NCBI RefSeq assembly: GCF_017872975.1
Contig: NZ_JAGGJP010000002.1
Location: 310,001-374,000 of the forward strand
Source: Rubellimicrobium aerolatum
GTDB taxonomy: Bacteria > Pseudomonadota > Alphaproteobacteria > Rhodobacterales > Rhodobacteraceae
Direction of reading: 5' to 3'
Length of the DNA: 64,000 nucleotides
Positions 23,039-31,671 of the stretch are shown piece after piece. The first letter of the stretch is position 1. The number at the start of each line of letters is the position of its first letter. A program made the translations under genes and the position numbers. Under the pieces are notes generated by a model. It worked only from the letters and a program-made list of their open reading frames with translations, was not told the DNA's origin and ran no database searches.

Positions 23039-24085
23039 CTAGGCGAGGTCGCGGCCGAAGGCCAGGCGACGCGCCTCGGGCGCGAGCCGGGCCGCGACCG
23101 AGGCGGGCGGCCGGAGGTTGAACGACCCGGCCAGGATGGCCCAGGCCTCGGCGCGATACCCCTTGGCGGCGATCTGGCCGGCCTTGGCCAGGGAGAAGGC
23201 CAGCCCCGTCGGGACCGACCCGGGGAAGAACCGCTTGAGGAACAGGATCCGGCCCCGGTGCTTGAAGTAGAGCGAGAAGGGCGAGGCCGGGCGGCCGATG
23301 GTTGGGGAGCCGATGGCCGTGCCGGCGCGGTGGTAGACCAGGCCCTCGGCGCAATAGGCCAGGGGCAGGCGTCCGCGGCGGAGCGCCCAGTCCACCTCCT
23401 CGTAGTAGAGGAAGTAGTCCTCGCGCATGGGGCCCACGGCCTCGTAGAACTCGCGCGAGACGACCATGCTGGCGCCGGTGATGAAGTCGAGCCTGCCGGG
23501 ATCGGGGGGCGGCGTGTCGCGATGGGACTGGAACAGGCCGGAGTTGTCCGTCACGCCGGTCCGCCGGTTGACGAGGCCGCCGTCGATCTGGATCACGTCC
23601 GGCTTGTCGAGATAGAGCACCCGCCCCCCCAGGAGGCCGAAGCCGCCGGGCGTGGTGGCAAAGGCTCGGGGGCTGTCGGGCGGCACGGCGCTGTCGGGGT
23701 TGAGCACCCAGAAGCGGCCGAGATCCCGGTTCCGCGCCAGATGGGCGAGGCCCCGGTTGACGCCCGCCGCGAAACCGCCGTTCACGCCGGTCTCGATCAG
23801 GGTGATGGCGTGGCCCTCGGCCGGGAGCGGATCGCCCTCGGCAAGGAGCGGCAGGGGCTTGGGTGCGGCGGCCAGGGGGAACGGGATGTCGCCGGGCGCC
23901 TCGTAGGGCGTCGCGCCGGCGGCCCAGGCGCGGATCAGCGCCGGCGTGCCGTCGGTCGAGGCGTTGTCGACGACCGTGATGGCGAGGCGGACGCCGCGCG
24001 AGGCGAGCAGGCTTTCCAAGCAGTCGAAGATCACGTCCGCCGAGTTGAACGTGACCAGGACGACGCCGAGTTGGGGCAGGGTCAT
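23039..24085 (-). CDS. Family 2 glycosyltransferase (rhamnosyltransferase-like)
   Basis: 348-residue GT2. It has VVLVTFNSADVIFDCLESLL at the start, VVDNASTDGT, ETGVNGGFAAGVNRGL, NPDSAVPP in place of the DxD, and late TGASMVVSREFYEAVG and FLYYEEVDWALR. The NxGFaaGvN and YYEEVD motifs are characteristic of the WbbL/RfbN rhamnosyltransferase-like subgroup. dTDP-rhamnose genes lie 20 kb away in this window, which makes rhamnose transfer plausible. The start codon overlaps the stop of the polymerase-like gene upstream (ATGA). No membrane segment; likely works at the cytosolic face. Confidence 0.88.
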   Translation of the reverse strand: MTLPQLGVVLVTFNSADVIFDCLESLLASRGVRLAITVVDNASTDGTPALIRAWAAGATPYEAPGDIPFPLAAAPKPLPLLAEGDPLPAEGHAITLIETGVNGGFAAGVNRGLAHLARNRDLGRFWVLNPDSAVPPDSPRAFATTPGGFGLLGGRVLYLDKPDVIQIDGGLVNRRTGVTDNSGLFQSHRDTPPPDPGRLDFITGASMVVSREFYEAVGPMREDYFLYYEEVDWALRRGRLPLAYCAEGLVYHRAGTAIGSPTIGRPASPFSLYFKHRGRILFLKRFFPGSVPTGLAFSLAKAGQIAAKGYRAEAWAILAGSFNLRPPASVAARLAPEARRLAFGRDLA

Positions 24086-25596
24086 GAGGCTTTGTGCGGT
24101 CTCTGGAGGGTGGGCGGCCGTTCGTCCGGCCGTTCGCCGGACCGGGCGGAGCCAGGCCGGGCTGCGAGGGGGAAGCGGCTGTGGCGCGGCCCGGGGCGAG
24201 GCCCCTGGGTCGGCGCGATGGCGGGGGCGTCCTGCCGGGCCCGGCCCTGCCGCAGCCCCGGAGGCGGCGGCGCCGCGCCCTCGCCCGCCTCCCCGGTGCG
24301 GGGCTCGGCGGTGATCAGCCACATGCCGGCCCCGAACATGAACATCGCGAAGGAGTAGATGTTGGTCCAGACATGGACGGTGCAGAGCGTGAAGCTCAGG
24401 CCCAGGAAGGTGAAGACCCAGGCCCGCCGGATCAGGGTCAGCCGCTCGTCCCCCTCAAGGTTCCGCCGCATGACCATGGCCACGCCATAGGCCCAGCCCA
24501 CGGCCAGCATCAGGAAGCCCGGGATGCCGTAGCGCACCGCCATGACGAGCCAGAAGTTGTCCATGCTCCCCGAGAACATGTACCAGGGCCGCTCCCAGTC
24601 GTTGAGACCGATGCCGACCCAGGGGTTCGCCCAGACGTTCTTCATGCCCCATTCGAAGATGATGCCACGCCAGTAGGCGTTGTGCGCCGAGAAGGTCGCG
24701 TAGCTCATGAAGACGCGGATCGGGCTCCGGGTCGAGGTCACGTCGATCACGACATAGGCCAGGGCGAAGAGGCCCACGAGGATCCACCAGCGCTGCCTCA
24801 CGCTCTGCAGAAGCGTGGACCAGATGATCAGGGCGAACTGGAGCACCATGGCAAGGAGCGCCCCGCTGGACAGGGCAAGGAAGCCCGACAGGGCGACCAA
24901 CGTGCTGCGGAGGAGCCGCCAGGCGGTGGAGCCCAGGCCCTGGAGCGCCACGAAGGACAGCGAGAAGGCCACCGAGCAGAACAGCCCGTAGTGGATGGGA
25001 TGGGCGAATACCGCCTGCACCCGCTCCAAGCCCATCCGCTTGTCGGCGTTGACCATCTCTACGGTGACGACGCCGGGGATCCTCCGGATGAACTCGATCA
25101 GGAGGGGACGCCCCGTCCTCGCCTCGAATATGTCGAAGGGCAGCGTCAGCAGGACGATCGCGCAGAGCCATCGGCACAAGGCGATGAAGGCCTCGGGCGT
25201 ACGGATGTAGGCCCGGCCGATCAGGTAGCCGCCCAGGAACTCCACCCCGACGGAGCCGACCTGCTGGACGAACTTGTCCGGGTTGTTGACGTGGAGCGCG
25301 AGGGCAGCCCAGCAGATGTGGCCGAGGAACAGGTAGTCGGTGATGAACAGCTTCCCGAAGCGCTTGCTGAACAGCATCACGGTCAGCGGGATCACCATCA
25401 CCATGAGGAAGCCCCGCAGCGTGGTGACCACCAGGGGCCCGGCGTTAAGGCCGATGGGGATCACCACGCAGAGGAGGTAGATCTTCGCCGCCCAGGGCAG
25501 GCGCGCGCCCTTCAGCGTGAATTCATTCCGCAAGGCGTCCGCCAGTCCGGCGGCGGGGCCGGCCGGGCGGCCGGGAAGGGTGTCGATCGCTGCCAA
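24082..25596 (-). CDS. O-antigen ligase/polymerase-like membrane protein (Wzy/WaaL type)
   Basis: 504 residues with about ten to twelve hydrophobic segments between residues 35 and 430 and a long loop containing RSPIRVFMSYATFSAHN and GIGLNDWERPW. This resembles the periplasmic loop of O-antigen polymerases and ligases, where the H-N and G-x-G-N/L-N-D positions are common. The C-terminal 70 residues are Pro/Arg-rich and look disordered. The start is a TTG with AGAGGAAG nine bases upstream; no ATG lies before the first membrane helix. Probably polymerises the exopolysaccharide repeat unit. Ligase activity is the alternative. Confidence 0.82.
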   Translation of the reverse strand: MAAIDTLPGRPAGPAAGLADALRNEFTLKGARLPWAAKIYLLCVVIPIGLNAGPLVVTTLRGFLMVMVIPLTVMLFSKRFGKLFITDYLFLGHICWAALALHVNNPDKFVQQVGSVGVEFLGGYLIGRAYIRTPEAFIALCRWLCAIVLLTLPFDIFEARTGRPLLIEFIRRIPGVVTVEMVNADKRMGLERVQAVFAHPIHYGLFCSVAFSLSFVALQGLGSTAWRLLRSTLVALSGFLALSSGALLAMVLQFALIIWSTLLQSVRQRWWILVGLFALAYVVIDVTSTRSPIRVFMSYATFSAHNAYWRGIIFEWGMKNVWANPWVGIGLNDWERPWYMFSGSMDNFWLVMAVRYGIPGFLMLAVGWAYGVAMVMRRNLEGDERLTLIRRAWVFTFLGLSFTLCTVHVWTNIYSFAMFMFGAGMWLITAEPRTGEAGEGAAPPPPGLRQGRARQDAPAIAPTQGPRPGPRHSRFPLAARPGSARSGERPDERPPTLQRPHKAS

Positions 25597-25705
25597 GGCT
25601 TCAGGCTTCCTCTGGGACGGTCGGGCTCGGCTTTGGCCGCCCTTTTAGGCTTGGCTGTGGCAAAAGGCGACCCTCTTGGGGGCCCTTGGGGCGCCTGGGC
25701 TGGAC

Positions 25706-26941
25706 TTATCGCAGGCGGGCGCCCAAGTCGACGCCGTCCAGCGGCCCGCCCGGGCGCGGCGCGAACGAGGCCGGGGCGGTGGGATCGCCGCCCACGAAGA
25801 CGGTTCCGTAGAAGTTCGGCTCCATGCGGGTGCGGTCCTGGACGAAGAAGTTGCCGTCCACGATCCAGTCGGGCTGCTCTTCCCATCCTCCGATCTTGGA
25901 GGTGACGTTGCCGGCGATCCGGACATTCGTCGAGCCCTCCTGCACCCGGATCTGCGGCGTCCAAAGCCCGGGATTGTCATCCTCCCCCTCGGAGCGCGGG
26001 TTGCGGACGACGGTGTTGCCGATGATCGACAACCCGTCGGTCTCGCCCACGGTGATGCCGTGAAGATGCGCGTTCAGGATGAAGTTCCCCTCGATGAGGA
26101 CGTCCCGGTAGAACATCTCGCGCCCGGCGATGCCGCGGTCCACCTGGTCGTTCCGCATGAAGATCGACTGGGTGTACCAGCCCTGCCCCGAGTTCAGCAG
26201 GTTGTCGCGGATGGTTATGCCGACCGAGGGCGCTTCGGTCCGGTTGGTCCAGAACTGGATCATGTCGGCGTGGTCGCCGGATTCGAGCGACCGCTCGAAG
26301 TCGTGGATGTGGTTGGCCTCGATCAGCACGTCCCGGACCTGCGCGAAGTTCATCCCGTCCATGCGGATGCCGTGCAGGTCGTTGCCGCGCACGATCACGC
26401 TATCCGACTTGCTCACCACGAGGCCGCGGAAGAAGCCGCGGATCTCGCTGTCCTCCAGAACAACATCGCTGGAGCCGGTGATCGAAAGTCCGAAGGCCGT
26501 GGGGAACCCGTCGGACGCGGGCCCCATTTCCCGCGCGTCGTCGCCATCGAAAAGGGCATCGCGCAGGGTCACGCCACGGCTGTTGGTGATCTCGAATGGC
26601 CGCAGATGCGGCGGATCGCCCGGCGTGAAGTCATAGTCGAACACGAGCCCGTCGAGCACGACGTTTCCTGTCAGCGCGACCCGCGCCGTCGAGAAGCGGG
26701 GCGGGTCGGCGGGATCGGCGGAGCGCAGGACCAGAGGGGCGCCCTCGGGCCAGTCGCGCCGGACGATCTCGAGCCGCCCCCAGTCGCCGCCGGCCAGCAG
26801 GAGCACGTCCCCTCCTTCGGAGGCAACGAGCGCGCCCGCCAGCTCGGAGGGATCGGCCAGCCGGATCTCGCGCGGGGCGGCCTGGGCCTCCACCGGGAGG
26901 CAGAGGGCCACACCGAGCCCAGCGAATCGTATCCATTTCAT
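25706..26941 (-). CDS. Secreted right-handed parallel beta-helix protein
   Basis: 411 residues. The ATG at 26941 gives a Sec signal peptide (KWIRFAGLGVALCLPVEAQA, cleavage after AQA), with GGAGG upstream; an in-frame start 60 bases earlier would bury the signal. The mature protein is one beta-helix domain closely related to residues 20-360 of the protein at 16924. It shares RMDGMNFA, the GDHADMIQFW block, TQSIFMRN, HGI-VGET and the PNFY close. It lacks the PKD and LamG parts. The likely place is periplasm or outside, acting on the exopolysaccharide as lyase, epimerase or binding protein. The catalytic type cannot be named. Confidence 0.87.
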   Translation of the reverse strand: MKWIRFAGLGVALCLPVEAQAAPREIRLADPSELAGALVASEGGDVLLLAGGDWGRLEIVRRDWPEGAPLVLRSADPADPPRFSTARVALTGNVVLDGLVFDYDFTPGDPPHLRPFEITNSRGVTLRDALFDGDDAREMGPASDGFPTAFGLSITGSSDVVLEDSEIRGFFRGLVVSKSDSVIVRGNDLHGIRMDGMNFAQVRDVLIEANHIHDFERSLESGDHADMIQFWTNRTEAPSVGITIRDNLLNSGQGWYTQSIFMRNDQVDRGIAGREMFYRDVLIEGNFILNAHLHGITVGETDGLSIIGNTVVRNPRSEGEDDNPGLWTPQIRVQEGSTNVRIAGNVTSKIGGWEEQPDWIVDGNFFVQDRTRMEPNFYGTVFVGGDPTAPASFAPRPGGPLDGVDLGARLR

Positions 26942-27062
26942 GGACTGACGGCCTCCATCATCGCTCTCTTGCCGGGTGTAGCGCGCCCGAGTCGGTTTCA
27001 TCTACAAGCAACCCCATCCCACAATCCGACGACACGGTTCGGCCAGAACCAGAACAGGCCCC

Positions 27063-27575
27063 GTGACAGACGCCATCTCTGCCGCCCCGCCCTATCCAGG
27101 GGCCCACTAAGGCCCGGCATCGCGGGCTCAACCGCGTCTCCGGAGGCTCGGCAGCCTCCTCGTCTCGCTTCGGCGCCCCTACTACACCCGCTTGTGGGGA
27201 ATGGACATCCATCCGACGGCGTAGATGTCGCTTTCCGGCCAGTTCGACAGGACGTTCCCGGTCGACATCCATGTCGGGCCGCGCAGCTACATCGCCTGCG
27301 AGGCCCGCCTGCTGACCCATGAGATGACCCGTGGGCTTTATCTTCAAACCCGCATCGCGGCCGACCGCTTCATCAGCGAGCGGAGCCTGATCCTGCCCGG
27401 CGACGGGAGCGTGGTCGGGGCGGGCTCGGTGGTCACGAAGTCCGTTCCCCCACGCTCGCTGGTCGCGGGCAACCCGGCCCGGATCATCCGCAGCGACTTC
27501 GAAGTGGGGGCCTATGGGCGGTTCCTGACCGCCGACGCCACCGAGGCCGCGCTGGCCGAGGCCGACCTGACCTGA
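27063..27575 (+). pseudogene. Broken hexapeptide-repeat (LbH/WcaF-like) acyltransferase
   Basis: The frame from GTG 27063 reads as an acetyltransferase of exopolysaccharide clusters but contains two in-frame stops, TAA at 27108 and TAG at 27222. Between and after them coding sense is kept: LRRPYYTRLWGMDIHPTA before the TAG and [18 protein letters not shown] after it, then [29 protein letters not shown], the typical left-handed helix end. One coil also seems shortened around [10 protein letters not shown], where a V-x-I-G unit is expected. A 116-residue remnant could start at the ATG at 27225, but without the N-terminal part it is probably inactive. An intact relative is encoded at 32524. Confidence 0.72.
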
Positions 27576-27630
27576 TTCGACCTTACGGGGCGGCCTGGAA
27601 GGGGGCCAGCGCCTCGCCTCCCCCGGGACG

Positions 27631-29046
27631 TCACCGGCCGAGCTTCCGCGCCAAGGCGGCGAGCACGGGCGCCCGGATCGTCCGCATCGTGGCGAGCTGC
27701 ACCCCGAAGGCCAGCACGACCGCCAGGGCCACCGTCCATTCCGGCACCCCGGGCCACTCGCGCAGGACCAGCGGCAGCGCCAGGAGCAGGGCCGTCGCCA
27801 GCACGGGCGCCGCAAGCGGCCGAAGCGATGCGCCGAATCGGCTCCGAAGCAGCAGGAGCGAGACCGCGAAGCCGACGGACTCGGCCAGGATGCCGATCCA
27901 GATCACCATCTCCAAACCGAAGCCCTGCTGGACGGCGAGCCAAGCCAGCGGCAGAGAGACGAGCCGGACCAGGTTCGCCATGGCGGCATTGCCGGCCTTC
28001 CCTCGGGCAAGGGCGATGGTCGAGCTGCCGGTCTTGAAGATGCGGGCCGCCTGCATCACGGCCATCATGTCGATCAGCGGCACGAGCGCCGCATATTGCG
28101 CGCCCAGGGCCAGCCGTACGAAGGGCCCGCCCAGGAGGACGGTCGCGACCACCAGCAGCCCGCCGGTGAAGAACCCGGACTGGTGCGCCCCTTGCGAGAG
28201 GCGGAAGAAGCGGCGGCGCGCTTTGGGACCTTCGCCGTGCGCGGCCTCCGACAGGCGGGGAAGGAAGAAGTTCTGGATCGACTTGCCCATGACCAGCGTC
28301 GGCGCCAGCGTGAGCGTCATGCCCATGCTGAAGATCGCCAGGCTCTCCATGCCGAGGAGCCGCCCCACGACGATGCGGTCGCCGTTGAAGACGAGGAACA
28401 GGAGCACGTTGTTGAGGAGCAGCGGCCAGCCGAAGATCACGCTCTCGCGTATGATGGCGCGGTCGAGCACGAGCCTATAGGGCCGCTCCGCGACGATGTG
28501 GGTGGAGATCATGCCGACCACGCTCTGGATCAGGATGGCGAAGAGCATCGCCCGCCAGTCGCCGAACCAAGCCACCAGCGGCCAGACCGCCAGCAGGGAC
28601 GCGAGCGCGGGCAGGAGGCTGGCGAGGATCATCGGCCCGAATATCCCCTTACGGTTGAGCCGATAATGGTCGAAGTGCCCCAGGGCGTTCAGCACCGGAA
28701 CCAGCGCCATCAGACGGTGGCCCCAGGTCGCCTCGGGGACGTTCATGAAATCGGCGATGGGTCCGGCGAGAACGGCCAGGAGCAGGCCCGAGAACAGGCC
28801 CCGCACCACCTGGAAGCCCTGGAGCGCCGCCTGGAAGCGCGGGTCGTCGCCGTTCTTGGCCTGGATGATCTGCTGCTGGAGCCCGAAGGCCGACACCATC
28901 TCGACGATCGACATGGCGATGGCCAGCGTCGCGGCCACCCCGAAGTCGGCGACGGGGATCATGCGGGCGATGAGGAGGTTCCGCAGCAGCATCAGGAGGG
29001 ACGCGGCGGCGTTGCCCGAAAGGATCAAGAAGGCGGTGCGGAACAT
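27631..29046 (-). CDS. Oligosaccharide flippase family protein (Wzx-like)
   Basis: 471-residue MOP-superfamily membrane protein with about 12 to 14 hydrophobic segments across its whole length. The N-terminus (FRTAFLILSGNAAASLLMLLRNLLIARMIPVADFGVAATLAIA) is characteristic of Wzx/PST polysaccharide flippases, including the basic R-N-L-L-I-A-R step after the first helix. It would move lipid-linked repeat units to the periplasmic face for the Wzy-like protein at 24082. It faces away from the FrhB-like gene with 139 bases between the starts, which hold GCCTCGG/CCGAGGC, a small perfect palindrome. Confidence 0.88.
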   Translation of the reverse strand: MFRTAFLILSGNAAASLLMLLRNLLIARMIPVADFGVAATLAIAMSIVEMVSAFGLQQQIIQAKNGDDPRFQAALQGFQVVRGLFSGLLLAVLAGPIADFMNVPEATWGHRLMALVPVLNALGHFDHYRLNRKGIFGPMILASLLPALASLLAVWPLVAWFGDWRAMLFAILIQSVVGMISTHIVAERPYRLVLDRAIIRESVIFGWPLLLNNVLLFLVFNGDRIVVGRLLGMESLAIFSMGMTLTLAPTLVMGKSIQNFFLPRLSEAAHGEGPKARRRFFRLSQGAHQSGFFTGGLLVVATVLLGGPFVRLALGAQYAALVPLIDMMAVMQAARIFKTGSSTIALARGKAGNAAMANLVRLVSLPLAWLAVQQGFGLEMVIWIGILAESVGFAVSLLLLRSRFGASLRPLAAPVLATALLLALPLVLREWPGVPEWTVALAVVLAFGVQLATMRTIRAPVLAALARKLGR

Positions 29047-29185
29047 GGGGGGAAGGGGAACCTGGGCTGCGACGTCATGGCGCCATTGGGACGCAGTGTG
29101 TTTCCGCCAATCGCGACGAGGTCAAGTTGCCGTTCCGGCCCCGGGCAAATAAAAGCCTCGGGACCGAGGCCCCAAGGAGGACCGA

Positions 29186-30463
29186 TTGTTGGAAAACGCG
29201 GAACGAGGGATCGGCTTCGCGCCGGCCGTCTCCGAGCCGGCGACGGCCCCCTCCCTGGCGCGGGTCGCCCGGGGGAACACCTGCGCGGGCTGCGGGGCCT
29301 GCGCCGCCATCGCGGCCGGCAAGGTCCGCATGGCGGTCGCCGTGCCCGGCTACCTGCGTCCCGTCCAGTCTGCCCCGCTCAGCCGGGCCGAGGACGAGGC
29401 CATCCAGCGGGTCTGCCCGGGACTTGGACAGATGGTCGAGGCCGGGGACCGCACGGACGACGTGCTGTTCGGGCCTTACGTGTCGATGCGGACCGCGTGG
29501 GCCACCGATGACGGCATCCGCCACGCCGGGGCCTCGGGCGGCGGGCTGTCGGCGATGCTGCTCCACCTCGTCCAGAGCGGTGCGGTGGATGCGGTGATCG
29601 AGACGACCGCCTCGGCCGACCTCGCGATCGGCAACGCCACGGTGGTCACGGCGGGGCGCGACGGCATTCTCGGTGCCGCCGGGTCGCGCTACGCGCCCTC
29701 GGCGCCGCTGGAGAACCTCCAGGATCGTCTGGCCGAGCACGAGGCCACGGGCCGGCGCTTCGCCTTCGTGGGCAAGCCCTGCGATGCCGCCGCGATGGCG
29801 GCCCTGCGCGCCGCCGACCCCAAGGTCGCGGCGGCGGTGCCGGTGATCCTGTCCTTCTTCTGCGCCGGCGTCCCGTCCCACGCGGGCGGGCGGGCCGTGC
29901 TGAAGGCGCTGGAGGCCGAGGAAGCGCGGGTCCGGAGCTTCCGCTACAGGGGCAACGGCTGGCCGGGACGGGCGACCGCCACGCTCGACGACGGGACCGA
30001 GCGGTCGATGACCTACCACGAGAGCTGGGGCAAGATCCTGAGCCGCCACGTCCAGCACCGCTGCAAGATCTGCCCCGACGGCACGGGCGTCATGGCCGAC
30101 ATCGTCTGCGCCGACGCCTGGGAAAGCGACGAGGGCGGCTATCCGGTCTTCGAGGAGCAGCCGGGCATCAGCCTGATGGTCGCCCGCACCGCCCTGGGCG
30201 AGCGGCTGGTCCGCGACGCCGAGGCGGCGGGCCGGATCGGGACCGCGCCCTTCGACGTGGGCACCCTGCCCGCCATCCAGCCTGGCCAGCGCGAGCGTCG
30301 CCGCGCGCTTGCGGCGCGGCTCCTCGCGCTGCGGGTGGCGGGGCGGCCCGTGCCGCGCTACCAGGGCTTGCGAATCCTCGCTGCGGCGCGGCAGAACTCT
30401 GCGCAGCGCAACATGAAGAACTTCCTGGGGATGATCCGCCGCTCGCTGAAGCGCCGGCCCTGA
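29186..30463 (+). CDS. FrhB-like (coenzyme F420 hydrogenase/dehydrogenase beta-type) polysaccharide-cluster protein
   Basis: 425 residues. The N-terminal cysteine motif CAGCGAC (33-39) and later CKICPDGTGVMADIVCADAW belong to the FrhB/FdhB family, which binds iron-sulfur and flavin in methanogens. Copies next to pyruvyltransferases are common in bacterial polysaccharide clusters, and their function there is not established. Alphaproteobacteria do not generally use F420, so a redox role with another carrier is inferred. The start is TTG, chosen because AAGGAGG lies five bases upstream. Followed after 26 bases by the pyruvyltransferase gene. Confidence 0.85.
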   Translation: MLENAERGIGFAPAVSEPATAPSLARVARGNTCAGCGACAAIAAGKVRMAVAVPGYLRPVQSAPLSRAEDEAIQRVCPGLGQMVEAGDRTDDVLFGPYVSMRTAWATDDGIRHAGASGGGLSAMLLHLVQSGAVDAVIETTASADLAIGNATVVTAGRDGILGAAGSRYAPSAPLENLQDRLAEHEATGRRFAFVGKPCDAAAMAALRAADPKVAAAVPVILSFFCAGVPSHAGGRAVLKALEAEEARVRSFRYRGNGWPGRATATLDDGTERSMTYHESWGKILSRHVQHRCKICPDGTGVMADIVCADAWESDEGGYPVFEEQPGISLMVARTALGERLVRDAEAAGRIGTAPFDVGTLPAIQPGQRERRRALAARLLALRVAGRPVPRYQGLRILAAARQNSAQRNMKNFLGMIRRSLKRRP

Positions 30464-30489
30464 TCCCGGTCCGCCTAGAAAGGGTGACA

Positions 30490-31671
30490 ATGGCCCCGAG
30501 ACCGATCCGCGTCTGCCTCATCATGCACTCCACCCGCTCCGACAACCTGGGCGTGGGGGCGCTGACTGTCTCGGAGGTGGCGATCCTGCGCCGGCTCGCG
30601 GCCGACCTGAGGCGCGAGATCGAGATCACCGTGCTGGACCTCATGGACCGGCGGGAGCCCTACGTGACCGGGCCCGACATCCGCCTCGTTCCATACAACC
30701 GGCAGGCGATGACCCGGCCGGACGGCTACTTCGCCCTGGCGCGCAAGTCCGACTTCGTGATCGACATCGGCGCAGGCGACAGCTTCGCCGACATCTACGG
30801 ATCGGGGCGGCTGAACAGGATGTTCCTGCTCAAGGGGCTGACTCACCTTGCCCGGACGCCGCTGGTCATGGCGCCGCAGACCATCGGGCCGTTCACCAAG
30901 CGGAGCTCCAAGCTCGCCGCGCGGCTGTTCCTGAACCGCGCCGCCGTGGTCGCGTCGCGCGATCGGCAATCGACCAAGGCCGCGAAGGACCTGGGCCGGC
31001 GCGACGTGATCGAGGCCTCGGACGTGGCCCTGCGGCTGCCCTACGATCCCCCGGCCCCGCGCGAAGGCGGCCCGGTGAAGGTCGGGATCAACGTCTCGGG
31101 CCTCCTGCTCGCGGGCGGCTACAGCGGCAGGAACGACTTCGGCCTGCGGACCGACTATCCGGGCCTGATCCGCGACCTGATCCGCCACTTCCAGGCGCAT
31201 CCGGCGGGCTGCGAGGTCCACCTCGTGTCGCACGTCATCGTGCACACCGGCCGCATGACCGGCGAGGACGACCTGCGCGCCTGCCAAGCCCTTGCCGCCG
31301 AGTTCCCCGGCACGGTCCTCGCCCCCGACTTCGCCTCGCCATCCGAGGCCAAGACCTACATCGCTGGCCTCGATTTCTTCATGGGCGCGCGGATGCACGC
31401 CTGCATCGCCGCATTCTCCTCGGGCGTGCCGGTGGTGCCGATGGCCTATTCGCGCAAGTTCGCCGGACTCTTCGGCTCCCTGGGCTACGACCGCACCGTG
31501 GACTGCACGGGCGAGGAGAACGCCGCCATCCTGGGCAAGGTCGCCCAGGCCTTCGAGGACCGCGCGGCCGTCAAGCGGGAGACGGAGGCGGCGCTCGCCC
31601 TCGGCATCCAGAAGCTCGCAGCCTACGAGACGGCCCTGCGGCGCCTGATGGAGGCGGCCCCTCGTGCCTGA
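30490..31671 (+). CDS. Polysaccharide pyruvyl transferase family protein (WcaK-like)
   Basis: 393 residues. N-terminal STRSDNLGVGALTVSEVAIL, DIGAGDSFADIYG, PLVMAPQTIGPF and C-terminal FFMGARMHACIAAFSSGVPVVPMAYSRKF are the classical PS_pyruv_trans blocks, where the R-M-H position corresponds to the conserved active-site region. It would add a ketal-linked pyruvate to a sugar of the exopolysaccharide, giving negative charge. ATG at 30490 is preferred, with AAAGGG upstream. The stop lies within the start of the GT2 that follows (8-base overlap). Confidence 0.9.
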   Translation: MAPRPIRVCLIMHSTRSDNLGVGALTVSEVAILRRLAADLRREIEITVLDLMDRREPYVTGPDIRLVPYNRQAMTRPDGYFALARKSDFVIDIGAGDSFADIYGSGRLNRMFLLKGLTHLARTPLVMAPQTIGPFTKRSSKLAARLFLNRAAVVASRDRQSTKAAKDLGRRDVIEASDVALRLPYDPPAPREGGPVKVGINVSGLLLAGGYSGRNDFGLRTDYPGLIRDLIRHFQAHPAGCEVHLVSHVIVHTGRMTGEDDLRACQALAAEFPGTVLAPDFASPSEAKTYIAGLDFFMGARMHACIAAFSSGVPVVPMAYSRKFAGLFGSLGYDRTVDCTGEENAAILGKVAQAFEDRAAVKRETEAALALGIQKLAAYETALRRLMEAAPRA

